A DNA stretch of 64,000 nt from Acidovorax sp. 1608163 (GTDB lineage: Bacteria > Pseudomonadota > Gammaproteobacteria > Burkholderiales > Burkholderiaceae_C): the NCBI RefSeq assembly GCF_003669015.1, contig NZ_CP033069.1, forward strand, positions 3,854,501-3,918,500, in the 5' to 3' direction. This document shows, piece after piece, positions 48,489 through 57,271 of the stretch (its first letter is position 1; the number at the start of each line of letters is the position of its first letter). Under the pieces are notes generated by a model. The model was given only the letters and a program-made list of their open reading frames with translations. It searched no databases and was not told where the DNA came from. The position numbers and the translations under genes are program-made.

Positions 48489-49253
48489 TCAGGCGGGGTT
48501 GTCAATCTCGATGAACTGGTGCGCGAGGCCCAGGCTTCGCGCCACTTCAGCGGCCAGGGCTGGGGCGCCATAGCGCTCGGTGGCATGGTGGCCTGCGGCC
48601 ACAAACGCCACCCCGGTCTCGCGGGCCAAGTGCGCTTGCGGCTCTGAAATTTCACCCGTCACAAAAACGTCCGCCCCCGCGGCAATGGCTGCCTCGAAGT
48701 AGCTCTGCGCACCGCCCGAGCACCACGCCACCTTGGCGATGGGACGCTGCGCCCCCATGGCACCACCGGGCGCCACCAGCGTGACGGAGCGCCCCAACGC
48801 CTGCGCCACATGGTCGGCCACAGCCTGGGCACTGGGGTAACTGGCGCTGGCCAGACAGCCCAGCGCTTGCTCACCAAATTGCGATTCGCTCGTCCACCCC
48901 AGCACCCGCCCCAGCTGGGCGTTGTTGCCCCACAGAGGGTGCGCGTCCAGCGGCAGGTGGTAGGCAAACAGGTTGATGTCGTGCGCCAGCAGCCGCTGCA
49001 GGCGCTGCTTCATCCAGCCAGTCACCCGCCCGTCCTGCCCCCGCCAGAACAGGCCGTGGTGCACAAAGATGGCGTCGGCACGGGCTTCAATGGCGGCGTC
49101 GATCAGCGCTAGGCTGGCCGTCACGCCGCTGACCACGCGCGAGATCTCGGCCCGCCCTTCGACCTGCAGGCCGTTGGGGCCGTAGTCCTTGAAGCGCTCG
49201 GGTTGCAGCAGGCCGTCAAACGCCTGCAAGAGTTGTTGCCTGGATATGCTCAT
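48489..49253 (-). CDS. Nif3-like dinuclear metal centre protein
   Basis: A 254-residue NIF3/YbgI-family protein. Such proteins form hexamers with a two-metal site; a GTP cyclohydrolase I type 2 annotation is often attached but poorly supported. Metal ligands are in IFVHHGLFW, AYHLPLDAH and the C-terminal GHHATERYG. The start at 49253 (MSISRQQLL) is preferred to the longer frame. It is divergent from the DegS-like protease gene. Confidence 0.92.
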   Translation of the reverse strand: MSISRQQLLQAFDGLLQPERFKDYGPNGLQVEGRAEISRVVSGVTASLALIDAAIEARADAIFVHHGLFWRGQDGRVTGWMKQRLQRLLAHDINLFAYHLPLDAHPLWGNNAQLGRVLGWTSESQFGEQALGCLASASYPSAQAVADHVAQALGRSVTLVAPGGAMGAQRPIAKVAWCSGGAQSYFEAAIAAGADVFVTGEISEPQAHLARETGVAFVAAGHHATERYGAPALAAEVARSLGLAHQFIEIDNPA

Positions 49254-49403
49254 GCCGGGTATTGTCGCGCGGCGCTGGCACCGGCTGCAGGGGCCCTCAG
49301 GCTTTGCGGACTGGGTTGACGGACAATGGCGACTGCGCAGGGACAGCATCGTCCACATGGCACTTTTTCTGCCCGCGCTTTTTTGCCACTCACACCCAAG
49401 ACC

Positions 49404-50549
49404 ATGAAACGCATCTGGCTGCTGTTTTCTCAGGCCGTGACAGTTTTTGCTGCGGCGTACTTTGTTGTTGCCACCCTCCAACCCGACTGGATCCGCCAAG
49501 GCGCCAAGCGATCTGGCGCGGGCATTGCGCTGCTGGAGGCCCCCTCAGCCCCCTCCGGCCAGCCCGCCCCAGGCAGCTTCAGCGGCGCAGCACGCAAGGC
49601 CTCACCGGCCGTGGTGAGCATCAACACCAGCAAGGCAGTGCGCCATCCACGCAGCAACGACCCCTGGTTCCAGTTCTTCTTTGGCGACCAGGGCCAGCAG
49701 GCGCAAACGGGCCTGGGCAGCGGCGTCATCATCAGCCCCAAGGGCTACATCCTGACCAACAACCATGTGGTCGAGGGCGCCGATGAAATTGAAGTGACCC
49801 TCACAGACAGCCGCCGCTCGCGCGCCAGCGTGATCGGGACCGATCCCGACACCGACCTCGCGATCCTGAAGATCGAGCTCGACAAGCTGCCTGTGATCAC
49901 CCTGGGCAACTCCGATGGGCTGGCCGTGGGCGACCAGGTGCTGGCCATTGGTAACCCCTTTGGCGTGGGACAAACCGTGACCAGCGGCATCGTCAGTGCC
50001 TTGGGCCGCAGCCAGCTGGGCATCAATACGTTTGAGAATTTCATCCAGACCGATGCCGCCATCAACCCCGGCAACTCGGGCGGCGCGCTGGTGGATGTGA
50101 ACGGCAACCTACTGGGCATCAACACCGCCATCTATTCCCGCTCTGGCGGCAGCATGGGCATCGGGTTTGCCATTCCCGTGTCCACTGCGCGGCTGGTGCT
50201 GGACGGCATCGTGAAAGACGGGCAGGTGACCCGGGGCTGGATTGGCGTGGAGCCCAACGAACTCTCGCCCGAGCTGGCCGAGACCTTTGGCGTGAAAGCC
50301 ACCGAGGGCGTGATCATCACCGGCGTGCTGCAAGACGGCCCCGCCGCGCAAGCTGGCATGCGCCCTGGCGATGTGATCGTGAAAGTGGACGACAAGGCCG
50401 TGGGCAATGTCTCTGAACTGCTGACGGCAGTGGCTGCACTCAAGCCAGGCACCGCCTCCACCTTCCAGGTGCAGCGCACCGACCGAAAGCTGGAGCTGAG
50501 CATCAACCCCGGGGTGCGCCCCCGTCCACAGCGCAACGTGCGGCGCTGA
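49404..50549 (+). CDS. DegS-like membrane-anchored periplasmic serine protease
   Basis: A 381-residue trypsin-like protease with an N-terminal TM anchor (about 1-24), a catalytic domain (His in TNNHVVEGAD, Asp in DTDLAILKI, Ser in GNSGGALVD) and a single C-terminal PDZ domain (about 285-375). One PDZ and a membrane anchor make it DegS-like (E. coli 355 residues) rather than DegP. DegS triggers the sigma-E envelope stress response by cutting RseA; whether that pathway operates here cannot be seen. It is convergent with tatC. Confidence 0.92.
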   Translation: MKRIWLLFSQAVTVFAAAYFVVATLQPDWIRQGAKRSGAGIALLEAPSAPSGQPAPGSFSGAARKASPAVVSINTSKAVRHPRSNDPWFQFFFGDQGQQAQTGLGSGVIISPKGYILTNNHVVEGADEIEVTLTDSRRSRASVIGTDPDTDLAILKIELDKLPVITLGNSDGLAVGDQVLAIGNPFGVGQTVTSGIVSALGRSQLGINTFENFIQTDAAINPGNSGGALVDVNGNLLGINTAIYSRSGGSMGIGFAIPVSTARLVLDGIVKDGQVTRGWIGVEPNELSPELAETFGVKATEGVIITGVLQDGPAAQAGMRPGDVIVKVDDKAVGNVSELLTAVAALKPGTASTFQVQRTDRKLELSINPGVRPRPQRNVRR

Positions 50550-50575
50550 CTACGCGCAGTAGCGATCACCGTATC

Positions 50576-50639
50576 GCTATCAAATAAATAGCTGCTAGCG
50601 CTTACAAATAAAGCGCTAGCAGCTATTTTTATATCCAAA
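50576..50639 (+). repeat. Dispersed two-hairpin repeat, copy 9 (extended palindrome)
   Basis: Contains a perfect 16-bp inverted repeat, ATAGCTGCTAGCGCTT (50588-50603) with AAGCGCTAGCAGCTAT (50611-50626), with a 7-base loop and TTTTTATA after it. It lies between the convergent degS-like and tatC genes and has the form of a terminator on the plus strand. This is the only copy with a symmetric left flank. Confidence 0.88.
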
Positions 50640-50724
50640 TCATTTCAAGAAAAATGCCAAAGGGGCAAGTGCCGCCCCCTGGTCACCCCACGCTACAAGG
50701 CGGAGCGTGGGTTTCGTACGCTTC

Positions 50725-51531
50725 TCAAGAGGACGAAGAAGAGGATGCCGCCTGATCGTCCGCGCTCTCAGGCGCCTTGGTGTGCTTGATGAACACCTGC
50801 GCAGCCCAGATGCCGATCTCGTAAAGAATGCACATGGGCACCGCCAGTGCCAGTTGCGACACCACATCGGGCGGGGTGACCACCGCCGCGACGACGAACG
50901 CCCCCACGACGAAATAGCCGCGAAAGCTCTTGAGCTTTTCCACACTCACCACACCCATGCGGGCCAGCACGACCACTGCAATGGGCACTTCAAACGCCAG
51001 CCCGAAGGCCAGAAACATCGACAGCACAAAGCTCAGGTAGGCCTCAATGTCTGGTGCGGCCGTGATGCTTTTAGGCGCAAAGCTCTGGATGAACGCAAAC
51101 ACCTGCCCAAACACGAAGAAGTAGCAAAACGCGACGCCAATGAAGAACAGCAGCGTGCTGGACACCACCAGTGGCAGCACCAGCTTCTTCTCGTGCGAAT
51201 ACAGGCCCGGCGCCACAAACGCCCACACCTGCCACAACACAAAAGGCAAGGCGAGCAGGAAAGCCGCCATCAACAAAATCTTGAGCGGCACCATGAAGGG
51301 GGAGATCACCGAAGTGGCGATCAGCGTGGCCCCCTTGGGCAAATGCGCCACCAACGGCGCCGCCAGGAAGTCATACAGCGGCCCGGGGCCCGGGAAGAAG
51401 AACAGGAAAGCCGCAGCCACGGCAATCGCAATGATGGCTTTGACCAAGCGATCGCGCAGCTCCATCAGGTGCTGCACAAAAGGCTGCTCGGTGCCAGCAA
51501 GCTCGTCTTCTTGGGATGGGGTGTCTGACAT
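50725..51531 (-). CDS. tatC: Twin-arginine translocase subunit TatC
   Basis: A 268-residue six-TM protein, the receptor for twin-arginine signals. Diagnostic stretches are FVQHLMELRDRLVKAI at the N-terminus, the FWRQVWAFVAPGLY-like LWQVWAFVAPGLYSHEK, and a sixth TM helix followed by a Ser-rich tail. It is last gene of tatA-tatB-tatC and is convergent with the DegS-like gene. Confidence 0.96.
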   Translation of the reverse strand: MSDTPSQEDELAGTEQPFVQHLMELRDRLVKAIIAIAVAAAFLFFFPGPGPLYDFLAAPLVAHLPKGATLIATSVISPFMVPLKILLMAAFLLALPFVLWQVWAFVAPGLYSHEKKLVLPLVVSSTLLFFIGVAFCYFFVFGQVFAFIQSFAPKSITAAPDIEAYLSFVLSMFLAFGLAFEVPIAVVVLARMGVVSVEKLKSFRGYFVVGAFVVAAVVTPPDVVSQLALAVPMCILYEIGIWAAQVFIKHTKAPESADDQAASSSSSS

Positions 51532-51584
51532 GTTGGGTTTTCTAGGGCGTCAAGGCAGCCCGAAACGCGCGCGAAAGCGCAGCG

Positions 51585-52046
51585 TCAATGGATCTTTTTG
51601 GGACGGTAGCGCGCCACGCGTGCGGCACCCGACAAGGCTTTGGTGCGCACACCACTGCGGGCTTTGTACCACTGCGGTGTGGCGCCTTTTTTGACGCGCC
51701 AGTTCTTGCCCGGGTGCTTGTAGGCCGGCACCACAGCAGAAGCGGTGTCATACCCCTCGCCCGCCAAGCTGGTGGCTTGCGCCCAGTCCTTCTCGAACTC
51801 GCTGGCGCTGGTCTGGATGGACTGCTGCACATCGCGCGCAGCGCCCTCCACCGTGTCCTTCATCTTGCGCAGCTCATCAAGCTCCATGGAGCGATTGACC
51901 TCCGACTTCACATCGGCCACATAGCGCTGCGCCTTGCCCAGCAAAGTGCCCACGGTGCGGGCGACACGGGGCAGCTTTTCGGGGCCGATGACGATCAACG
52001 CCACCGCGCCGATCAGCGCCATTTTGGACAGGCCAATATCGATCAT
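51585..52046 (-). CDS. tatB: Twin-arginine translocase subunit TatB
   Basis: A 153-residue protein with one N-terminal TM helix ([25 protein letters not shown]) followed by an amphipathic helix and a long cytoplasmic tail. The GPEKLP hinge and longer tail distinguish TatB from TatA. It partners TatC in binding signal peptides. It is 23 bases after tatA. Confidence 0.95.
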   Translation of the reverse strand: MIDIGLSKMALIGAVALIVIGPEKLPRVARTVGTLLGKAQRYVADVKSEVNRSMELDELRKMKDTVEGAARDVQQSIQTSASEFEKDWAQATSLAGEGYDTASAVVPAYKHPGKNWRVKKGATPQWYKARSGVRTKALSGAARVARYRPKKIH

Positions 52047-52069
52047 GGAGTCAGCGTTCCCTCAGGCGA

Positions 52070-52315
52070 TCAGCTCTTTTGCTTGGCTTCTACGTCGATG
52101 GTGGTCTTGTCGGCGGCCTGGCTATTGGCCACCTGGCCCGGGGCAGGCGCTGCAGACGCAGCGGAGCTGTCGCCCGCGCCGTCCTTCATGCCGTCCTTGA
52201 AGCCCTTGACGGCGCCGCCCAGATCGGAGCCCATGTTCTTGAGTTTCTTGGTGCCGAAGACCATGACGACGATCAGCAGCACGATCAGCCAGTGCCAGAT
52301 GGAAAAGGAACCCAT
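52070..52315 (-). CDS. tatA: Twin-arginine translocase subunit TatA
   Basis: An 81-residue pore-forming subunit: TM helix [21 protein letters not shown], amphipathic helix [18 protein letters not shown] and an acidic tail. The ATG at 52315 (MGSFSIWHW) is the family start; an in-frame start eight codons upstream is less likely. It heads tatABC, downstream of hinT. Confidence 0.96.
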   Translation of the reverse strand: MGSFSIWHWLIVLLIVVMVFGTKKLKNMGSDLGGAVKGFKDGMKDGAGDSSAASAAPAPGQVANSQAADKTTIDVEAKQKS

Positions 52316-52392
52316 GGAATTTCTCCTAACGAATTGCAATCATTTTAGACGCGCGATGTGGCCCCAGCGTGAAGGGGCCGCGCCAAAACACT

Positions 52393-52749
52393 TCAGCCCT
52401 TGAGCCAAGGGCGCGGACCACCCATCACATGGATGTGCAGATGGTGGATTTCCTGCCCACCTTCAAGCCCCGTGTTGGTCACAATGCGAAAGCCGCCCTC
52501 TGGATAAGGGTTGCAGCCCTGCTCCTGGGCCAATTGGGGTGCCAGAGCCATCATGCGCCCCAGCAGGCCTGCGTGCTCGGCGGTAACCTGCGCCATCGAA
52601 GGGATATGCGCCTTGGGCACCATCAAAAAGTGCACCGGCGCCCAGGGATGGATGTCGTGAAAGGCGAAGATTTCTTCGTCTTCATAGACTTTGCGGGAAG
52701 GAATCTGGCCTGCAATGATTTTGCAAAAAAGGCAGTTGGGATCGTGCAT
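52393..52749 (-). CDS. hinT: HIT family nucleotide hydrolase (HinT type)
   Basis: A 118-residue purine nucleoside phosphoramidase-like protein. The HIT motif HLHIHVMGG is near residue 102-110 and the N-terminus has the zinc-type CLFCKIIAGQIPS. Length matches E. coli HinT (119). It lies between the patatin gene and tatA on the minus strand. Confidence 0.94.
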   Translation of the reverse strand: MHDPNCLFCKIIAGQIPSRKVYEDEEIFAFHDIHPWAPVHFLMVPKAHIPSMAQVTAEHAGLLGRMMALAPQLAQEQGCNPYPEGGFRIVTNTGLEGGQEIHHLHIHVMGGPRPWLKG

Positions 52750-52818
52750 GGTGGGCTGTGAAAAATGGGAGTCAGTGCCTGCGCGGGGCGCCGCTTTGCA
52801 GCGGGCGGTGCAACGCCG

Positions 52819-53862
52819 TCAGGCATTGTCTGCGATCTGGATGGTCGGGCGCAGGCCCACGGACTGGCGATGGTCGGCCAGCCATTGCTGCCCCTGCTCG
52901 CGCCCCAGGGCAAACAGCTTGCGCACAAAGGGCAGGTCCGCACGGGTTTTGCTGTCAGCCCCGTAGGGTTCCAGCACGGCACCGCCATCAATGCGGTGCA
53001 TGCGCACGCTCTTGTAGCGGCGGGCGTCCAGCTTGCCCTCGGCCAGCAAACGGCGCACAAACTCGATGGCCCGCAGCTCAGCCAGCAGGCTGGCATTGAA
53101 GGTGACTTCGTTCATGCGCTCCATGATCTCGGGCACCGTATCGGGCAGCGCACGGTGCTCGATGGGATTGATCTGCACCAGCAGGATGTCGGAGGTCTCG
53201 GTCTGGTAGATCAGGGGGTGCAGCGCAGGGTTGCCTGAATAGCCCCCGTCCCAATAGCGCTCCCCGTCGATCTCCACAGCCTTGAAAAGCAAGGGCAGAC
53301 AAGCCGACGCCATGACCGCATCGGCACTGAGCCGTGGGCCAGAGAAGATCTCGCCGCGCCCGGTGCGCACATTGGTGGCGCACACAAACACCTTGGGTGT
53401 GGCGAGGGCCGCAGCGCCCCGCGCTTTGCACAACAAGTCAAAGTCCACCTCGCGCTCCAGCAGCAAGCGCAGCGGGTTGATGTCGAGCGGGTTGGTCTGG
53501 TAGGGCGACAGCCATTGCGTCATCATGCCCAGCAAGGGGTTGGCGGCCGCCAGGGGCGCCCCCCACATCAGGCTGCCCAGGGTGCCCACGCCCTCCCACA
53601 GGCGGGTCAACGTCTCGCGCGCCAGGGTGCAACCGGCGGCATGGGCCTCCACAGGGTCCTTGTGCTGGTGGGCCGCCTGCGCAAACCCATGAGCCACGGC
53701 CACGGCATTCATGGCCCCGGCGCTGGTGCCACTGATGCCTTCCAACGCCCACCGACCATCCTCCAGCAGGGCGTCAAGCACGCCCCAGGTCAAGGCGCCG
53801 TGCGAACCACCGCCTTGCAAGGCGAGGTTCAGCCGTACCAGGGGTTTGCCGCCCTCAGGCAT
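52819..53862 (-). CDS. Patatin-like phospholipase
   Basis: A 347-residue lipid acyl hydrolase. The oxyanion-hole motif GGGSHG (about 17-22), nucleophile motif GTSAG (about 45-49) and the catalytic Asp in WDGGYSGN form the Ser-Asp dyad. There is no signal peptide, so it is cytoplasmic or membrane-associated unless secreted by another route. It separates the membrane-protein gene from hinT and overlaps the former by eight bases, so it is part of the his-tat transcription run. Confidence 0.92.
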   Translation of the reverse strand: MPEGGKPLVRLNLALQGGGSHGALTWGVLDALLEDGRWALEGISGTSAGAMNAVAVAHGFAQAAHQHKDPVEAHAAGCTLARETLTRLWEGVGTLGSLMWGAPLAAANPLLGMMTQWLSPYQTNPLDINPLRLLLEREVDFDLLCKARGAAALATPKVFVCATNVRTGRGEIFSGPRLSADAVMASACLPLLFKAVEIDGERYWDGGYSGNPALHPLIYQTETSDILLVQINPIEHRALPDTVPEIMERMNEVTFNASLLAELRAIEFVRRLLAEGKLDARRYKSVRMHRIDGGAVLEPYGADSKTRADLPFVRKLFALGREQGQQWLADHRQSVGLRPTIQIADNA

Positions 53863-54241
53863 CCAGGGCCTGGCTCTTGTTCATCGCCACCATGCCACGC
53901 ACGATGCGATACAGGAACCACAGGGAAATGAGCCCCCAGGCAATCCAGCCCGGAATCACCAAAATCCACAGCGGTGCCGTCAGCACATACAACACCCCGG
54001 CCCACACCACCGTGCGAATGCGCCAGGAGAAATGGCTGGCCTGCCAAGTGCCTTCGGCATCGCTCTTTTTGACCAGATCAATCACCAATGCCACCACCAG
54101 CAGCACAGCGCCGGGCTGAGCCCCCGGCATGACCGCACCCACCGCCACAATCAGGTGCAGCAGGTAACTGACCCAGCCAATGGCTTTGAGGTCTTCGGCT
54201 TGCTGGTCCTTGGGTTGCACGTCGGTGAAGTCATCGGCCAT
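53855..54241 (-). CDS. COG3671/DUF4870-like membrane protein
   Basis: A 128-residue protein with about three to four TM helices. The central KKSDAEGTWQASHFSWRIRT and the hydrophobic flanks resemble the COG3671/DUF4870 type of small membrane proteins of unknown function. The ATG at 54241 is chosen; a TTG three codons earlier overlaps the hisE stop. It lies directly after hisE and overlaps the patatin start. Confidence 0.75.
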   Translation of the reverse strand: MADDFTDVQPKDQQAEDLKAIGWVSYLLHLIVAVGAVMPGAQPGAVLLVVALVIDLVKKSDAEGTWQASHFSWRIRTVVWAGVLYVLTAPLWILVIPGWIAWGLISLWFLYRIVRGMVAMNKSQALDA

Positions 54242-54246
54242 GGGAT

Positions 54247-54642
54247 TCAACCTTTCTCGTCTGCCGCCCTGGCCGCCACTTTGCGCAGGGCTTTTTCTTC
54301 GATGCCGCTGGTGCCTTCACGGCGGACCAGCTCGGTGATCACGTCGGCCGGCGTCAGGCCGTAGTGGGCCAGCGCAATCATGGAGTGAAACCAGAGGTCG
54401 GCCACTTCGTAAACGATCTTGGACTTGTCAGCGCCATGGTCCACATCCTTGGCGGCCATCACCACTTCGGTGGCCTCTTCGCCAATTTTCTTGAGGAACG
54501 CATCAGGCCCCTTGTGCAGCAGGCGCGAGACGTAGCTCTTTTCCGGGTCGCCACCGAGGGCAGGCTTGCGGCTTTCGATCACGGCGGCAAGGCGTGCCAG
54601 GGCGTCTTGCGAAGACAGGGCTGGGGAATCGTTGGAACTCAT
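54247..54642 (-). CDS. hisE: Phosphoribosyl-ATP diphosphatase
   Basis: A 131-residue all-helical pyrophosphohydrolase, second step of histidine synthesis. The motifs [30 protein letters not shown] and [13 protein letters not shown] carry the Mg2+ ligands. It is a stand-alone HisE (not fused to HisI), as is usual in betaproteobacteria. It lies four bases after hisI. Confidence 0.95.
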   Translation of the reverse strand: MSSNDSPALSSQDALARLAAVIESRKPALGGDPEKSYVSRLLHKGPDAFLKKIGEEATEVVMAAKDVDHGADKSKIVYEVADLWFHSMIALAHYGLTPADVITELVRREGTSGIEEKALRKVAARAADEKG

Positions 54643-54646
54643 GGGC

Positions 54647-55036
54647 TTATTTGTAGATGGATTCGGGATCTTTCAAGACCGGATCGACCGGCTTCCAGGC
54701 CCCGTCCTTGAGCACGCTGAAGAAACAGCTGTGGCGGCCCGTGTGGCAGGCAATGCCAGGTTCGTGCCCCTGCTGGGTGACTTTGAGCAGCACCACGTCG
54801 TTGTCGCAGTCGAGGCGAATTTCGTGCACCGTTTGCACGTGGCCAGACTCTTCGCCCTTGAACCACAGCTTTTTGCGCGAGCGGCTGAAGTACACGGCCC
54901 GGCCCAGCTCGGCCGTTTTGGCCAGCGCTTCGCGGTTCATCCAGGCAAACATCAGCACGTCGCCCGTACCCTGCTCTTGCGCAATCACGGGCACCAGGCC
55001 CTGCGCATCCCATTTCACTTCATTGAGCCAGTTCAT
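54647..55036 (-). CDS. hisI: Phosphoribosyl-AMP cyclohydrolase
   Basis: A 129-residue zinc enzyme of histidine synthesis, opening the adenine ring. The metal motifs are LDCDNDVVL and the [10 protein letters not shown] segment. [10 protein letters not shown] is also typical. The start at 55036 ([10 protein letters not shown]) is preferred to an in-frame codon upstream that falls beyond the family N-terminus. A repeat copy separates it from hisF. Confidence 0.95.
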   Translation of the reverse strand: MNWLNEVKWDAQGLVPVIAQEQGTGDVLMFAWMNREALAKTAELGRAVYFSRSRKKLWFKGEESGHVQTVHEIRLDCDNDVVLLKVTQQGHEPGIACHTGRHSCFFSVLKDGAWKPVDPVLKDPESIYK

Positions 55037-55100
55037 GGGCGGATTGTCGGTGATTTGGATTGCACGCCTGACTGCACACCCAAAATTTAAGTCATTTGGG

Positions 55101-55150
55101 CTGCAAGCGCTTATCAATCAAGCGCAAGCAGCTATCTATTTAATAGCAAA
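55101..55150 (+). repeat. Dispersed two-hairpin repeat, copy 10
   Basis: GCAAGCGCTTATCAATCAAGCGCAAGCAGCTAT then ATTTAATAGCAAA. Both hairpins are recognisable. It interrupts the hisF-hisI operon. Confidence 0.85.
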
Positions 55151-55158
55151 CAATCGAC

Positions 55159-55959
55159 TCACAGCCGCACGGGAATGCCCCGCTCGGCCATGCGCTGCTT
55201 GGCCTGGCCCACGGTGTACTCACCGTAGTGGAAGATGCTTGCGGCCAGCACCGCATCAGCACCACCTTGCTGTACCCCGTCGGCCAGATGGTCCAGGTTG
55301 CCCACGCCGCCCGATGCGATCACGGGCACGGTCACTGCGTCGCTCACCGCGCGGGTCAGGGCCAAGTCAAAGCCCGACTTGGTGCCATCGCGGTCCATGC
55401 TGGTCAGCAAGATTTCTCCAGCGCCCCGCTGGGCCATTTCCTTGGCCCAGGCCAAGGCATCCAGCCCAGTGTTCTTGCGGCCGCCATGGCTGTACACATC
55501 CCAGCCGGGGCCCACCGGCTGGCCGTTGGCCCCCAGGCGCAAGGCATCTTCCTCAGACCGGCGCTTGGCATCGATGGCCACCACAATGCATTGGGCACCG
55601 TATTTGGCCGACACGGCGTTGATGACCTCGGGGTTGGCGATGGCGGCAGAGTTGAAGCTGGTCTTGTCCGCGCCCGCATTGAGCAGGCGGCGCACGTCTT
55701 CCACCGTGCGCACACCGCCACCCACCGTGAGCGGGATGAACACCTGGCTGGCCACCGCTTCGATGATGTGCAGGATCAAGTCACGGCCATCGCTGGTGGC
55801 GGTGATGTCCAGGAAGGTCAGCTCATCGGCGCCCTGGGCGTTGTAGCGCGCGGCAATCTCCACCGGGTCGCCTGCATCGCGCAGTTCAACAAAATTGACA
55901 CCTTTGACCACACGGCCTCCGGTCACGTCAAGGCAGGGAATGATGCGTTTGGCAAGCAT
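55159..55959 (-). CDS. hisF: Imidazole glycerol phosphate synthase, cyclase subunit
   Basis: A 266-residue TIM-barrel that uses ammonia from HisH to make imidazole glycerol phosphate and AICAR. The N-terminus [19 protein letters not shown] holds the catalytic Asp, and the second Asp is in [21 protein letters not shown] is typical. It is downstream of galE across 127 bases; hisH and hisA are not in the window. Confidence 0.96.
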   Translation of the reverse strand: MLAKRIIPCLDVTGGRVVKGVNFVELRDAGDPVEIAARYNAQGADELTFLDITATSDGRDLILHIIEAVASQVFIPLTVGGGVRTVEDVRRLLNAGADKTSFNSAAIANPEVINAVSAKYGAQCIVVAIDAKRRSEEDALRLGANGQPVGPGWDVYSHGGRKNTGLDALAWAKEMAQRGAGEILLTSMDRDGTKSGFDLALTRAVSDAVTVPVIASGGVGNLDHLADGVQQGGADAVLAASIFHYGEYTVGQAKQRMAERGIPVRL

Positions 55960-56086
55960 GGCGCGGGAAGATTAGAAAGAGAATCAAAAAAGAAATGGGC
56001 TACCAGAGGGAGCGCCCCATTGGGCGAAGGCGCCAGCCCCTGCGCAGTCGCGCAAGATACCACGGCGCACAGCCCGCACAGCCGCT

Positions 56087-57100
56087 TCAGCGCTGCAAAC
56101 TCGCGGCCACGCCACTTTGCCAGCGCCACGCGTCTTCGCACATCTGGTCCAAGCCCAGTTGTGCAGACCAGCCCAGCAGCTGCTGGGCCAGGGCCGGGTC
56201 GGCCCAGCACTGCGCCACATCGCCAGGGCGGCGGTCCACGATGCGGTAGGGCACGGGGCGGCCGCTGGCCCGCTCAAATGCCTGCACCATGTCCAGCACC
56301 GACACAGGCCGGCCCGTGCCCAAATTCACCGTGAGCAAGCCTGGATGTTCGCGCAAGTAGCGCAACGCCGCCACATGCCCATCGGCCAGATCGCACACAT
56401 GGATGTAGTCACGCACCCCGGTGCCATCGGGCGTGGGGTAGTCGCCGCCATACACACTCAGCGCCTCGCGCAAGCCCACGGCCACCTGGGCCACATAGGG
56501 CAGCAGGTTGTTGGGAATGTCTTGCGGGTCCTCTCCGATCAACCCGCTGGCATGGGCACCCACCGGGTTGAAATACCGCAGGCGCGCAATGCGCCATTGC
56601 CCCGGCTCGGCCGCATCCACATCGGCCAGCACCTGCTCCATCATCAGCTTGCTCCAGCCATAGGGGTTGGTGGCAGACAGCGGAAAGCCCTCGCGGATGG
56701 GCACAGAAGCCGGGTCGCCATACACCGTGGCCGACGAGGAAAACACCAGCGTGCGCACATTCGCCGCCCGCATGGCGCCGAGCAAGGCCACGGTGCCCGC
56801 CACATTGTTGTCGTAGTAACGCAGCGGCTCGCGCACGGACTCCCCCACAGACTTGAGCGCCGCAAAGTGGATGACCGCGTCCACCGCATGCTCGGCAAAC
56901 ACGCGCTGCAGCAGAGCGGCATCGCGAATGTCACCTTCGATGAAAGGCACAGGCACGCCGGTGATGCGCTCGACACGCTCCAACACCGAGCGGCGGCTGT
57001 TGCATAGGTTGTCGAGCACCACGAATGGAATGCCTGCATTCGCCAAAGCGACGCAGGTGTGAGAGCCAATAAAGCCTGCCCCGCCGGTTACAAGAATCAC
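56087..57100 (-). CDS. galE: UDP-glucose/UDP-hexose 4-epimerase
   Basis: A 337-residue extended SDR epimerase. It has the NAD motif GGAGFIGSH (residues 6-14), catalytic Ser/Tyr in VFSSSATVYG and NPYGWSKLMME (YxxxK), and RYFNPVGAH. It interconverts UDP-glucose and UDP-galactose, perhaps also N-acetylated forms; specificity cannot be read reliably. It is divergent from the glycan locus at 57272, sharing a 171-base region, which suggests it supplies precursor. Confidence 0.94.
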   Translation of the reverse strand: MILVTGGAGFIGSHTCVALANAGIPFVVLDNLCNSRRSVLERVERITGVPVPFIEGDIRDAALLQRVFAEHAVDAVIHFAALKSVGESVREPLRYYDNNVAGTVALLGAMRAANVRTLVFSSSATVYGDPASVPIREGFPLSATNPYGWSKLMMEQVLADVDAAEPGQWRIARLRYFNPVGAHASGLIGEDPQDIPNNLLPYVAQVAVGLREALSVYGGDYPTPDGTGVRDYIHVCDLADGHVAALRYLREHPGLLTVNLGTGRPVSVLDMVQAFERASGRPVPYRIVDRRPGDVAQCWADPALAQQLLGWSAQLGLDQMCEDAWRWQSGVAASLQR

Positions 57101-57271
57101 GCTGTTGCGCTCCTAAGGATGTGGATAGAACGGACGACTCCGCTCCAGGCCCGTCACTATACTGGCCGCGCCATAGACGCCGCAGCGGCCAAGGCGCTGC
57201 TACCTTGTGCGCGCTTGATCACCATTGTTAACAATTGCCCATGTCCAGCACTACACAATGGTGCATACCCC

